Below, piece after piece: positions 1 through 13,000 of a DNA stretch of 64,000 nt. A model generated the notes under the pieces. The model had not been told where the DNA came from. It was given only the letters and a program-made list of their open reading frames with translations, and searched no databases. The DNA is taken from contig NC_067286.1 of NCBI RefSeq assembly GCF_020740795.1, positions 14,022,633-14,086,632 of the forward strand, written 5' to 3'. The translations under genes were made by a program, and so were the position numbers. This DNA is from Apus apus (Eukaryota > Chordata > Aves > Apodiformes > Apodidae). Position 1 is the first letter of the stretch. The number at the start of each line of letters is the position of its first letter.

Positions 1-2105
1 CGATAGCGAACTTCAGAATTAACACATTTTGCTTGCTTGAATACCAGAGACTGTGGAATTTTTATGGGATAACAGGGAAAACTTAGCAAAGTAAGACAGC
101 AGCAATACACTATGGAAAGTACTAATCATCTGGAAAGGAATTTACATCAAGACATTTGCCACAGCAGGAAAACTGCTCAGCAAGAAAAAAAACACAAGAC
201 CTTTGATGTTCAAAAGCCCTCTTTGCCAGATGTGTTCCAATTGCTCCACATTGAGAAACAACTGAAGAGGTACTTAAAGAAGTCATGTCATGAGTAAGTC
301 CAAAATGTTTTACAATACTGTTAGGTTTAAAGTAGAAGTTGTAATGTGTGCAAAAGTAGTCCTGAAAGGCTAGTGTTTCAGGTATACAGTTATATCACAC
401 TGTTTTTCCACTAAAAACTTAGTAGCTTCTCTAATCCAGTTGTTTCAGCAAAATTAGAAAATGCCGCCTTGCGGGTATAAAGACTGAATCTGTTTTGGGT
501 CAGATCTACAGAATCTTCCAAGAATTTCACTAGCTTAAATACAGGTGCAATTTTTAATTGGTCACAAACTCTGAACCAGCACTCATTTCTGTTTTGGTCA
601 AATCATTCAGCTTGCAAATTCCTGAGCAGCTGCAATAAGACCAGCAGCTGCATCTCTTAACTTTGATTCTGAAAAATTCATCTACATCTAAAAAGTACAA
701 TTTAATCACAAAACCTCTGATTTTGAAAGCTAGATAAGAATAGGGCATTTCCCATACCAAACAGGAAGCCTCCAAGAATGCTTCAAGACCTTTCAATATT
801 GATAACAAATCCCTTGATAAATTCAGCCTTGGCTGCTTCAGTGCTTATAAAAACACTTATGAACTCTTCTGCTTCGAACAATTTTTATCCATGACACTGT
901 GCAGAAGACTGTTAGTAGATGGGGCATAGTTTTTAATGGTAGAATCTTGGTTTGTTTTTTTTTATCAATGCTGCAAGAGAGATAAAGAGTGGAAGAGTCC
1001 ATCATGGTGTTCCAGCCAGTCTTGGTGTAGGCAGCTACAGCAACCTACAGATCATAAGTTTTTCACTGCCACAAGTGCTCTTCCCCTTCTTGAACCAGTG
1101 GTTTGTACCATTAGCCACTGCAAGCCACTCCAACAGTAAATGTGGATACATGCAAATTTGGTTCAGTATGTTTGCAAGCTTCTACAGTGTATTTGTGCTG
1201 TTACATTCCTCCCCTCAAATTTCAAACCCAATTACCATTTCACTTCAGTCTGTTGAAGAGATAGGGATCTTAAAGATCATTACATTCCATATAAGCTTCA
1301 TAAAAACAAGCAACCCAAGACCATCAAGAACTCTGAGTGTCACAGCTAGAAGAAAACAGTAGCATGAGCTCATACTATTGGACACCACAGATTTATTACC
1401 AGGACAACCTTTATAAATGCTTGAATCATGGCAAGAAGTCCTTAAAGCCAGGCAGCTGAAGACACAAATCAACAGGAAACCTGACACCAGTTTCATCAGC
1501 TGTAAAGCTACTCTCCAACTTTGGCATCTCCATATTTCTCCTGATTTTATTTACAGCTCTCAAACAGCATACTTGCAATTCTGTTCCTGCCCAGTGTTTT
1601 CTGGATACAGATACGAGAAAAAGCAATAATGAAACTGATGGCATTCCAGGCTATTTAATTCTGATACACTTGGCCAAGATTTTTTTTTTCACTCCTTACA
1701 GCCAAGCCTATTACCGGCATTGTTTGACAAAGGCAAAGAATTTTAGTTCTGTTGCAATGTTTCTCCTTACAGAATAATACTTTCATATCCATTCCTTCTG
1801 TGTCAGAACTTTTTACTGGTTCTTTTGCTTTTCAGCTACCTCTAAAGTTGTGCTTTCTCCACGTCACCCTTAAGATTCACACTCTTTTCCACCAATCCCT
1901 CTTTTCAAAGGGTATTTGAAAACACTAATGTAATACAGAGTTCTCCAGAGAATCAACATTAGCTACTGTCTTAGGGTTTGTGTTTGTATGTTTGTTTTGT
2001 TTTTTAAGGAATGCCACTGCCCCAAATATTTTGATTCCCCAGCAGAATAATTTGCCCAGTTATCCATGATTTGCAAAGTAATCTTACTCTGGAATACCAC
2101 TTTCA

Positions 2106-2230
2106 AGGAACAATTAAGACTGGAAAAGACCTTAGGGGGTCTCTAGTCCAAAGCAAGGTCAGCTATGAGAAGGTTACAAGGGTGCTCAGAGCTTTATCAA
2201 GGCAGTAATATCACAGTTTTAGTTATTCAT
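2106..2230 (-). repeat. CR1 LINE 3'-end fragment, minus strand
   Basis: The stretch reading gactggaaaagacctta, then ctctagtcca, and later ggtgctcagagctttat follows the reverse complement of the conserved CR1 3' region (GGACTAGATGATCTT...CCTTCCAACC, and upstream ...GGGGCTCTGAGCAACC). It is diverged and the hairpin/octamer tail is not clear, so it is an old insertion with uncertain edges. Confidence 0.6.
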
Positions 2231-4329
2231 ACAGCACAGGCCTGATCACAGTAGAGCATGACAAATTACCTGAAGAATCTGTCTATACTAGCACTTCCAC
2301 TAATGACAACAACAGTGGTACTAAGCAGAGGGCAGACAACATTTTAAGCTACATATCCAATTCAATCAAAAATACAGGAAGTGTCTAGAGGATGGGGAGG
2401 ACAGAGAAAATAAACATTTGTGCTATCTGCTTTAATTATCTGAATACAGATGCCCAAACACCTCCCATATAGCTTTATAACATTCTACAGCACAGACAGA
2501 GGATGATGGTAAAAACCCAAGTTTTCTTGACTTATATGCCTGAAGTAAGCCCTGCAAATATCCTCCTCATGCCATAAAGCATCGAAAACGCAGCAAAATG
2601 CAGAAAGTTCATGTTGCAATGTACAGTGTCTATGAACAAGGAGATGAAAACAACCCTCCCCCACAAAGATCCTATTCTACTCCCTGTGCAGCCATGCACA
2701 GTACACACCTTCAACAAAACATAATAAAAAAACATCAGTTGCACAGGGAGGAAAAAACATCGCGTCACAGCCCTGTCCCAGATTTAACTCTCTATCACTG
2801 TACTAGTATCAACATACCAGTCTAACCAAATGCAATTCTGCTGCAGTAACCAAATTACTTCTACCACTTGCTTCAGCAATGAATTTCCCCTCAGGCAGGA
2901 AACTTGCACAGTTTCAGTTATAACCAGCAGAGGATTCTTAGTCACAAACCTAGCATTTATGAAAGCATTAAGCTGAATTGTTGGTTATTAATTGACAGAG
3001 CAAATGCACTGTTCACATGTACATTTCTGCTTCATACATTAGAAAATAATAAATGCTCATTAGATGTATTGATTCAATGATAACACTACACCAGTAGTTT
3101 TTCTAAACACTACACTACAACAGGACTGCTACACTCAGTCAGTCCAAAGGTTCATCTTATCCTTAACTTGTTTCTAAAGGTGGCTTCAGAAATATAAATG
3201 GAAAAAAGTCAAACCAAGGCAAGCATGTTATGACACATCTTCAAAATATTTTTCTAGTCCCCACTACTTTGCCACTCAAGGACTTCCTGAATCCTGAGGT
3301 AACTTCTCTAATACTATGACCCCTAATGGATTTTTTCCCTCCAGGAATCTGTCCAGCTGCATGCTGAACTTGCGTAACTTACAGCACTTGCCTTACAATT
3401 CAGTACTGTCATCACCTTCTGTTCTTCTGCTGTGATTACAATCCAAGTAGAAGACTCAATCAGTTACTAATGATCTGTTCTTGATGTGTCTCCTGTATCT
3501 ACCAAGTTAACTACAACACTGAAACCTACGACCTACAAATTCACAGACCAAATTAACCACAGTAACCAACCTCCAGACTGGAACTACTGACACTTTTAAC
3601 ACAACTACCATGACGTTCTCATACACTACATACTGCAAGTTTCCAATTATGGTTGTACGTGATGTTTTGTTTATAACATTAATGCTACATGTCTGAAAAT
3701 GCTACATGTCAGTTACATGAAATATTAAGATATACATTCTCTTTGAAGTTTCTTCAATGAAAGCACTGTAAAGTCATCACCACTTGGAACAAACTAAACC
3801 TACTCTAAGTAAATAATTTCAAGTTGCATTTCTGCTAAGGTATCAATCAAACTAAGATTATTCACAACTTTTTAAAAACGTGAGCTTTGAGGAAATTTTT
3901 TTTTTTTCCTAAATCTTTAATAGATGAAGTGAGGTTTATAATTACTGGCATGCTTTGAAACATTTCCTCCTTCACTTAGTTATCCAGTCTGGAAACAACT
4001 TCTGCATTCTTCTGCAAAAACTGATATCACAGCAACCTCATCATGTACAAAGGAGCTGGATGAATGCTGTATTAGATGACTGATGCTACTGCCCATTGCT
4101 GATAAAAACTGAACTCTGGTTCTGATAAGTAATTACACATCCACATCTTCTACTTAAAATAGAGGAATATGTTTACAGTTGGACTTCCACAAAGCAATTT
4201 ACATTTGTGCTATACTCTCTCATTTTTAAGTTTGTTGTACTATTTTATAAATAAATAAATCACACTGTAATTTCTACACTAACTGCAGACACTAAAAGGC
4301 ATACTTCTAAAATTAAAAATGCCACCAAT

Positions 4330-4948
4330 GTGCAGCTGCAGCCCAGAAGGCCAACTGCATCATGGGCTGCATCAAAAGAAGTGTGGCCAGATCAAGAGAG
4401 GTAATTCTGCCCCTCTACTCTGCCCTGGTGAGACCTCACCTGGAGTACTGCATCCAGCTCTAGAGCCCCCAGCACAGGAAAGACACGGGGTTGTTGGAGC
4501 ATGTCCAGAGGACAGAAACAAAAAACATCAGAGGGCTGGAGCACCTCTCTTAAGAAGACAGGCTGAAGAAGTCAGGGTTGTTCAGCCTGGAGAAGAGAAG
4601 ACTCCAGACAGACCTTATAGTGGCCTTCCAATACCTGAAAGGGGCCTATAAGAAGGGAAGACTTGTTCACAAGGGCACGTATACACATGAAAAGGGATAA
4701 TGATTTCAAGTTAGAGAAGGGTAGATTTAGGTTTAACATTAGGAAAAAGTTCTTTAATATGAGGGTGGTGGATCACTGAACAGGTTGCCTAGACAGGTGG
4801 TGGGGGCCCCATCTCTAGAGACATTCAAAGTCAGGCTTGATGGGGCTCTGAGCAATCTGGTCTAGCATGAGTTGTCCTTGCTTACTGTAGGGGGGTTTGG
4901 ACTAGATGACCTTTTATAGATCCCTTCCAACCCAAGACAGTCTATGGA
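4330..4948 (+). repeat. CR1 LINE, 5'-truncated, plus strand
   Basis: This is a classic avian CR1 3' portion. It contains gtggccagatcaagagaggt, the gccctggtgagacctcacc block, ggagtactgcatccagctct, aggttgcctagacaggtgg, gatggggctctgagcaa, and ends ggtttggactagatgacc...cccttccaaccc. The 110-codon frame at 4319-4651 is this repeat read in a non-coding frame. The element carries substitutions and indels and lacks the 5' reverse transcriptase region, so it is dead. Confidence 0.93.
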
Positions 4949-6689
4949 AGATCATTATCTAAACGCCACTACGGCTGACCTTAAAACACTTACTTTATGA
5001 ATTCTAGTAATGTGAGACTTACGCTTATACTGTCTTACCTATCAATGTTAATTTACTGCCATTTTTAAAGCTTCCATAAGATAGCCTTATGATTGTTCAA
5101 GACTTTAAAGACAAACAAAATGCAATTCTGCTTTAATCAAATTCAAATCCAGCACTTGTTTTTCTAGACAGCCCCATACTGGTCTGGTTTTGGTCCCACA
5201 TCAAAGCCTAACACAACTACAAGAAAACCCAGTCATCTCAGCATTTTTATTTGTTAAGAGAAGTTTTAATCCAAGTCTCTTCAGCTAGAAAGTAAATATA
5301 ATACCAGTACTGGATAAGAACTGTGAGCATTTTCAAGTTAACTTTGCTTGAGAAAAAAAGGAGAAACAAAAACTCAGAATAGATGTTTTTACTTGACATT
5401 TTGAAATGCATCATTCCCCAATTTTCTTTGATGTTACAGAGCTACTAAAAAAACCAAACTCATAATCATCGATTTATATACACTATCTGTACCGATGAAC
5501 CTTTTGAGTTCTTAATGATGACAATAATACTCCAAAAGGAAAGAGGAACCTCAAGTTTCGAAGTCAGGATTACTATTACATTGTAATTAGGCAGGATAAA
5601 TCTATTTTATTAATTCAATCAGAACTTTAAATTTTTCTTAAAACCTCCTATGTATTTCTTTTACATAAAGATGCCTGTTTATAAAAGACTGTTCAAACAC
5701 AGCACAACATTTAAAAAGACAGGACTCTATACAGTTTAGTATTGTTGCCAACACAAGGCCATTTAACTTTAAATATTTGTTACTTTACTCCTCCCTGTGC
5801 TTTCTCCTGTTGCCTTTATCTTTTATGCAACTTTATTTCACGGTCCATTACTCTTTATTCGTTCTGCTTCAACTTGTTTTCAGTTAAAAAAATTAACTTG
5901 GTGGGCATTATAGTGACTTCCCATCCACACCCCCTCAAACGATATAAAGGAGCTCAATTTAAGCAACTTCTCTTCCTCCCAGATGCCTAAAGAAAGTTTT
6001 TTTCTAGGACCACTCCAGTGTTGCAGGAATGAAGGACACAACTGCCTTCAAAGCTAACAAAACCGACTAACTAAATACTTCCACCTGTGAGAGATCATTC
6101 CCCCTGCCCTATTTCTGCTTCCCCTGTGGATTCTTCATAAATCATCCATCACTACTACTCTTGAACAGTTTAGATTCCGAGTAGGTATTGCACAACATCT
6201 TTTACAAACAACACACATTTTTTTTTCTTGAATTTTCAGTTCCCTTTGGAAAGAGATGCGCATTAAGCATGTAAGGTTGCTATTTAAAATCTCTGCATCT
6301 CTCCTCTACCCTAAATCAGCTTAACTGATTTAACTCCAGGGCCACATTTGCACTAAGTAATAACAAAGATGAGGGAGAGCATCAGAGTCTCTTTTCTTCC
6401 AAGCCCTTTTTTTTTTTTTAGTGCTCGTTACTTCCATATTCTTTTTCCTACAACAGCACAGTTGTTACTGGGAGGTTACTTGGGCTAACAAAACGCAAGC
6501 ATGCCCTTTTTTAATCGCATTGATGCAGAAAAACAAACTCGATCAAGTTGTGAGCCAGTCACACACTTCCATGTACTAGTACTAACATCTGAAAAGTTCC
6601 AGGAGGGAACAGCAGAGCTGTCTAAGGATCAGCTTTGTAAACAGCTAACTTATCTGGAAGCTCAGTAACGCCCCAACAAGAAAATTAAC

Positions 6690-7915
6690 AAAAAGGGAAT
6701 GTAAACTCGGGGGGTGTCTGCAGCAACAAACACGGTGCCCCCGACACAGGACGAGCGCTCCGGCTACCCAGAGCCTTCCCCTGCGCCTGCTGCCCTGCAT
6801 CTACCTGCCGCGGCGGAGACCTCGTCCTCCGGGGCGAAAAGCGTCCCTGAAACCCGGAGTGCTCTCAAGCACTCAAAACCAGCTCCTCCAGACGTCTAGG
6901 AGTCACCGTCCCGTGTCAGAAGCCGCACCGCTCCGGGTAACGCACTTCGCCGCTGAAGCACTTCCAGACAGCACCGCCGCCGCCTCCCGGCTCGCGGGAG
7001 CCCGGACCGACACGGGGCAGCGGGGACCACCGGTACGGGCAGCACGGACCCCTGCCCCGCTGCCCACCCGCCGCCCCGGCCCGAGCCCGGCGCTCGCAGA
7101 TGCCGCCCGGGCAGCGCAGGGAACACCGGCCGCCCCCGGGCCCGGAGCCGCGCCGAGGCCGGGCCGGCAGCGCCCGGAGGCCGAGAGGACCCCTGAGGGC
7201 GAAGCGGGGTAAGCGGGGAGCAAGAAGACCCCGGCAGGGAGGGACGAGCCCAGGGGAAGGGCGCAGAGCCCCAACCTCCTCCCGACGTCCCGCGCCGCGC
7301 TCCCCGCGCCTACCTGGCAGCGCCGCCGTCCCGCGGCAACGGCCATTTCCCGTCCGCCTCCCGCCGCCGGGAGCGCGCCAGGCTGGGGCCGCCGCCGCCG
7401 CCGTGCGCTCACTTCCGCTGGGCGGGGCGGGCCCCGGCCGCCCCACTCGGACCCCGACCCGGAGCCCGTTGGGCCGCCTCACCTGCCCCAACCCCCGCCT
7501 CCTCGCTGGGGCAGCGCCGGGGCGGAGCCGGCGCCGCACGCCGCGAGTCTGGGCCGGCAGCGGGGATCAGGGGAAACGGGCCGGCGGCGAGCGGCGGAGA
7601 GCCGGCTGTGAGCGGCGGCCCTGGGGCGGCTGGGCCCCTTCGGCCGCGGCAGCGGGGGCTGGCTGGCTGGCCCTGAGGTGACTCTCCGTCATTTCCTCCC
7701 CTTATCGCCCGATCTCCCCAAGAATGCTCGGCATGACTGGAAACTTGCACAACGCACCCAAAATGTCCGTCGGGGAGGCCGGCGCTGAGCCGCAGGCACA
7801 CCGGGAGGAGGAGGCTGAGGAGCGACCCTCGAGAAACCGGGGGGCCCCGCTCCGCGCGGGGTCCCGCTGCAGAAAGTAACTTGGAGCTGGCGGCTCCAGC
7901 AGTTCGGAACAACAT
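6690..7915. promoter_or_regulatory. PIK3C2A: CpG island 1, probable PIK3C2A promoter and non-coding first exon (minus strand)
   Basis: The base composition switches abruptly from AT-rich to very GC- and CpG-rich. A minus-strand donor reads CTGCCAG|GTAGGC (exon ends at 7314, GT at 7313-7312). About 100 bp upstream on that strand are an ETS-type site (minus strand GCGGAAGT, 7411-7418) and a GC box (7420-7430). A plus-strand donor-like GGG|GTAAGC at 7209 means a divergent transcript is also possible. The assignment to PIK3C2A rests on vertebrate gene order (PIK3C2A minus, NUCB2 plus, head to head) and not on coding sequence. PIK3C2A encodes a class II phosphoinositide 3-kinase that makes PI3P and PI(3,4)P2 on endocytic and ciliary-base membranes. 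All overlapping long frames here are GC-driven artefacts. Confidence 0.6.
7312..7410 (-). other. PIK3C2A: Candidate non-coding exon 1 of PIK3C2A
   Basis: The donor CTGCCAG|GTAGGC at 7314/7313 is read on the minus strand. The start near 7400 is set only by the ETS site and GC box just upstream; no TATA box is visible. It has no start codon in a meaningful frame, so it would be 5' UTR. Cap-selected reads would decide it. Confidence 0.4.
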
Positions 7916-7929
7916 GTTCCACTAAACGG

Positions 7930-9214
7930 AATTGTGCTTAAATTTAAGGAACTGCTTGGCCGGCGGATCCCTGTTGTAACTCCAGCCTTCCTGACGTACC
8001 AACACGTTTCAAAAAGACAATATTATGGTTTGACCTTCACAATAGCTTCAAAAAGAATATGACGCTTTGATTGTGATCAAAAGTATTGCATGTGGGATTT
8101 CATACAAAGTTTTAAGACAATGGGCCTTTTGTAAGATCAAATTAAAGATACAAATTAAAAGTTGTAACAGGCATTTAAAAGGAATAGTACAATTCTTAAT
8201 GTAGATGCAAAGGAAACCAGGCAGAGCAATTTCATTTTCTGTCCATTCAGGGGATACTACTTAAAATAATAATTCACTTTATGCCCATTGGTATTTTATT
8301 CAGCCCCTTTAGCATATTGAAGTTCCAGAAAAATACAAAATACAACACAGATGTGCCAGTTTAGATGCTCCAATATAAATGAGTTAATGCCAGTAAATCA
8401 TAAATACATTGGTAGCAGTGACGTTTTATGTGACATTATATATGACCCCCACCATTTTAGCACCTAAGCATTTTCTGTCAGATAAATAATTGACCTACCA
8501 CCATTAAGGTAAGTGAAAGCCCTTGCAGGTGACTCAATGAGAGCAAAATGGAGACTTGGAAGTCTGACACAAAATGTACTCCTGTCCAAGCATCGTAGAC
8601 ATCACTCTTTCATTACACAGATTAAGAAAATGACCAGAGTTCTTACTACCCTTGTGATCTAAGCTATGAAGATTTCCTCAGGTTGTCAGTTATTAAGAGG
8701 AGAAATTGGTGCTTTCTGACACCATACCAGTATTTATGACCAATAAGCCAATTCTAACACAGAATGGAGCATTAGTAGAAGATCCCTATTTTGCTCTCAA
8801 GGTCCAGGTTTCTTTCCAGACTGTCTAAGTCCACCACCTTTCCGGATTGCATTTTAGGTTCTTTTGTCCCGTCAGTCATGTCTCCTGGCCACCTCTTCTG
8901 TTGGGCTCCTGTAGTGATCCTGGCCAGGAAACGACTGCATGTGGAGCAGCCAGTGACCCAGGTAACGATTAGCCAGGTCTGCTGTGTCGTGCTGCCCGCG
9001 CAGCCTGGCTCTCAGGCCTATGTTGTGCTGAGCGTGTCCCTTGGCAGCAGGACACACCTCGTGGCTCAGTGTCACAGGAGTCTGCAGGCATCTCCCGCTC
9101 GGTACCGGCAGTTACACCACCTGCGCGGCCTTGCCTTTCTCTGAAAGTGCTGCAAGAGGTTCCCATGTCAACAGCCTTTCTGTTTGGCAGTAGAAATGAT
9201 GGATAGAGTTGTTT
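7930..9214. other. Non-coding spacer
   Basis: It is AT-rich as far as about 8780. A more GC-rich stretch from about 8790 to 9160 has a 117-codon frame on the plus strand and antisense frames, but I recognise no domain or repeat family in it. It abuts the solo LTR and may be part of an older element. Confidence 0.5.
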
Positions 9215-9219
9215 TCTTG

Positions 9220-10085
9220 TGTGCTGGTTTGGTTCTGGCATGGTTTCAGTAGCAGGAGAGGGGCCCCAAGGGTGACTCCTGTAAGAAGCCACTAAAAGCT
9301 CCCCCAGCTCAGGGGGTTGGTTAGAAAGACAATAGATGAGTCTCTGCGATTAACATGCAAAATAACTGAAACCTGAGCAGAGTGCAAGCAGGGGAGAAAG
9401 AGCTGTGCTGGACAGGCGATAGTGCCGAGGTGAAGATCCCGAGGTTGGTGAGGAAGAAGAGGGAAGTTTCCCTGCAGCCCATGATGAGATGGCAGGCAGT
9501 CCCCCTGAACCTCTTGGAGGAACGTGGTGGAACATTCTTTGAAGGCGCCAGGAGGGCCGAACCTGGACTTGCTGCCAGTGGATGATGCAGCCGTGGAGGA
9601 CCCCGTCCTAGGGGAGGCGACTGTTCCCAAAGGAGCCTGTGACTCTGTGGGAAGCCCACGCTGGAGCAGCTTGCTCCGGACCTGGTGAGGAGGACTCACG
9701 AAGGTGCATGGAGGACTCTCTCCCATGGCAGGGAGGAAGGAGCAGCGGGAACCACCAGACTGTGAACTGACTAAATCCCATTCCCTGTTCCCCTGTTCTG
9801 CTGGAGGAAGAAGGGACAGAAACCGGGAACAAAGTAATTTACGCCCGGGAAGAAGGGAGGGGTGTGGGGTAACATGTGTAAGCTCTGCTCTTTGTCTTGT
9901 CTGTGTCCTGTGTGCTGAGTCCGTTTTGCCCGGGACTGTAAATGCTTAGTGAGCCCTCCTTGTCTCCACCCATGAGCTTCTATTTGGCCTTTGTCCTCCC
10001 CATCCCAGTGTGTTCGTGGGGCAGGGAGAGTTGAGTGAGTGGCCACGTGGCTGGTTCTTTGTTGCATGAGGCCCAAACCACGGTA
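9220..10085 (+). mobile_element. Solo LTR of an endogenous retrovirus (avian ERVL-like)
   Basis: The element begins TGTGCTGGTTTGG and ends ...CCAAACCACGGTA. It carries internal blocks typical of a common avian LTR family: cccacgctggagcag, gggaagaagggaggggtg, and gagtgagtggccacgtgg near the 3' end. It is flanked by an exact 5-bp direct repeat, tcttg, at 9215-9219 and 10086-10090, which is the target-site duplication. There is no internal retroviral region and no second LTR, so this is a solo LTR left by homologous recombination. The terminal dinucleotide is TA where CA is expected, a mutation. Open frames inside it (9292-9832 and others) are not genes. The ERVL label is from recalled family resemblance. 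Confidence 0.85.
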
Positions 10086-10090
10086 TCTTG

Positions 10091-13000
10091 TAAGACAATC
10101 CCATAATGACTGAAATGGGAAACCCTGTTCTACAAATAATTGCAGAGCGTGCTGTGCCCGTTCCGCGCTGCACAACTAAGGGTTCCCAGCATATACAGGG
10201 GTGTACAATTATCTGTGCTATCCTCTCTTTCCTTATAGTGCTTGCTCTAATAAACAGCAGTAAATGATACTTTATAGAGTTGGAGTGCCTTTCTTTCTTA
10301 CCTGGATCCTAATGGGCTGGCACCTTCAGGTACAAAACAGTTCCCACGCTGCTTTCCCTCACATGTGGGTCACATTAAACTGCTCTGGTTACACCTCCGA
10401 CTCACCAGCCACAGGGTTTAGTCCTGGGACAACCATTTTTCACTTACATCTGTCACTAACCAAAGGAGCATTAATCTGCTTAGCCTAAATAAAAGGTGGC
10501 TACCGTATTCAGCAATTTCAGTAAGATCATGACTATTCGATCATGACAACTGCTTGGCATCAGAAGCCCAGCTTCTAGGTAAAATGACACTACCCCCTAG
10601 ATAGTTGAGTCAATGAACGGAACAATGACATAGCCTGCAGACTTGCTTATGAATGGATAATTACAAGTGACATGTTCCCGCATTAAAACATTATGTCAGT
10701 GTTAAAGTATTTCTTATACAGGAAGTTATTCATATGTCTATGTAAATAAAACCCACAAGGTGTGTGTCTCAGCAGTCTCACTACTTTGTTACTATATTTG
10801 TTGTCTGTGATATGTTGACCAAACATACAATTTTATTAAGTAACATTGTTTAATTAAAATTTATATTGTATACTACAGGCAGAATGAACATGAGAGGACT
10901 TGGTCAAATGTCTGGAGAAAGTGTGTGCTGTGCTTACTACCCCGATACTCAAACTTCCCAAAAAAATTCCAACACAAAATATGCAAAAATCAAACCATCC
11001 TGCCATCTTGTGTGACAAACTATACTGACACTGGTATTAACTGGAAATATGACAAACTGCAGCTGGCAGATGCCTTTTAAAATAATACTTAGGATACAAG
11101 GAAGCTTGATGTATACTCAGATCAAAAGGACAGCTACACATAACAAAGCGTAACAAATGTGTTTTGGTGAAGATAACAAATGGGAAGTAAACAAAAAGAA
11201 AACAAAACCAGAAAAACTCCCTTTAAAAGCAAAATTGTCTTCATTTTCTTTCCAGAATATATTTATGTAAGCCCTCTAAATTTAACAGATGAATGTCTTA
11301 ATCTAACTACTGGAAGAATGCCTTAATATAACTACTGGCACTGTTACCTGACTTTAAGTAATTAGAAGGAAGAAACTTGATGTCTATTGTTAGGAGTATC
11401 CTTTTTGTGAATTAGAAGCACAGGGAGTATTAAAGGACAAATGTGTTTCCTCTGACAATAGGATGATGGAGCACATCATACCAAGAACAAAGACCTCTTT
11501 GCAGATACCATGACGTGTACCAGGCTATGGTACCTCCTTCGTGCAGCATGTCTGTTCCATGGAAATTCCCAAACATTTGTTCATCAGGGTGGGGATTGCA
11601 ACACAACGTTCTCGTCCCACTGATACACCCTCCTTGGCACAGACCACGTGTGAGTGTCTCACTGCCCCACAGAGTCGTCCAGGGGAACAGCACTGCAGGG
11701 CTCACAGCTTGGCAGGGCAGGACACACTGCACCTGGCCCAGCCTGCCTCCACATCACAGTCCCAGTGCAATTCCAAGAAACCCCATGTAGTTGTCTGTAT
11801 TGGTGAGCTATGCCCAGTGCCATTGCTATTCCTGTGCATGTGGCCTTCAAAAGCCATGTGGCCTGTGACTTATATTTATGGAGCAGTTCAGAAACTCATA
11901 TTTGAAAGAAAAAGACTTAATCTGAATAATGTATACACTATGCAGGAAAGGGAAAATATGCATCTACATTTATGACTCCAATATTAGGTTGCGCTTCAGG
12001 ATAGCTGCAAGATTTGGTGATGTTTGAATTAAAGACTAAACAGTTAAATTTATCTTCATTTATATTTTCTTAAAGATGTACATAGAAATAAATAATGAGT
12101 AACTGCTACAAAAATCGACCAGTTCTCATCTAATCAAGACAGGTAGTTCTATGTATCTAATACCAACAAGTTTTAAGTCCTAATTCTGGTAATTTGTATT
12201 AAAAAAATATATATTGTATTCTGTATAAACTTTAGTTTTTTCTCTGAAAACCAGCAGAGGGAGACAGGTTCTTTTTTACTCCTAAAGAAAGCAAAAGATT
12301 GTATTACTTCCTCAAAAATCTACCCTCTGAAAATTCTGTAGAATTTCCTAGATTAGTCTCACAATGCCTTTTCTTGGTAATTCTGAACTTTATTATTAAT
12401 GCTAACTTTTCTTTTTGTGAGCATTTATCCAAGCTTAAATGACTGTTACTTACATTTGCAGATGTTTATTCAACTGTTGCTATTAATATTTAATTGTGGA
12501 TTTCTTTCAGGGAGAAAGGGGATATCAGCATTTGCAATGAATGAAAGAGAAAAATAGGCCATGGTTATGTTTCTGTTGTTTCACTCTTATGCAACAGTTT
12601 ACATGTGTTTTCAGCATGCATAAGATCTTCATATGGTTCTAAACATCTATACAATAACAGCTGACTATATATACAAGTCACATTTTTAAGGCTCAAACAT
12701 AAGAAGACAATCCAGGCCTGCAATCAAAAAATACTGCCCACAGTTTCAAGCATAGGTAAAATCTTCTCTTGGGTTAATTTCTTAGGACCCAGGTCCTGTT
12801 GCAGTAAATGTGAATTTAGGCACTACATGTCAAAATAACACTACAGATCTTGGCACAGAAACTTAGGTATGTCCCACAAAATTTGGACAACATTCTCTAC
12901 AAAATGTCATGACAGGGCACACATTTGAAATTCATAAAAGACTCTTCCTATTTACCTCAGCTACTGGACCAGGGAACTGAAGAACAGAAGCAATTTAACA

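Larger units (their letters stand above)
1..6690. other. AT-rich non-coding DNA (5' flank or intron of the left-hand gene)
   Basis: I see no exon with coding similarity, no RNA gene and no promoter here. Short open frames (at most 136 codons) show no domain, no codon bias and no matching splice sites. The stretch has homopolymer runs and two CR1 pieces, listed separately. If CpG island 1 is the PIK3C2A promoter, this is PIK3C2A intron 1 on the minus strand. That is an inference, because none of its coding exons is visible. Confidence 0.6.

Noticed and set aside
6859..7915. Long frames of 168-207 codons on both strands across CpG island 1
   Set aside because: All are Ala/Arg/Gly/Pro-rich, overlap in several frames and on both strands, and match no family. 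This is the result expected from GC-rich DNA poor in stop codons.
9292..10175. Overlapping frames of 112-144 codons near 9.3-10.2 kb
   Set aside because: They lie inside the solo LTR, which has no protein-coding capacity.
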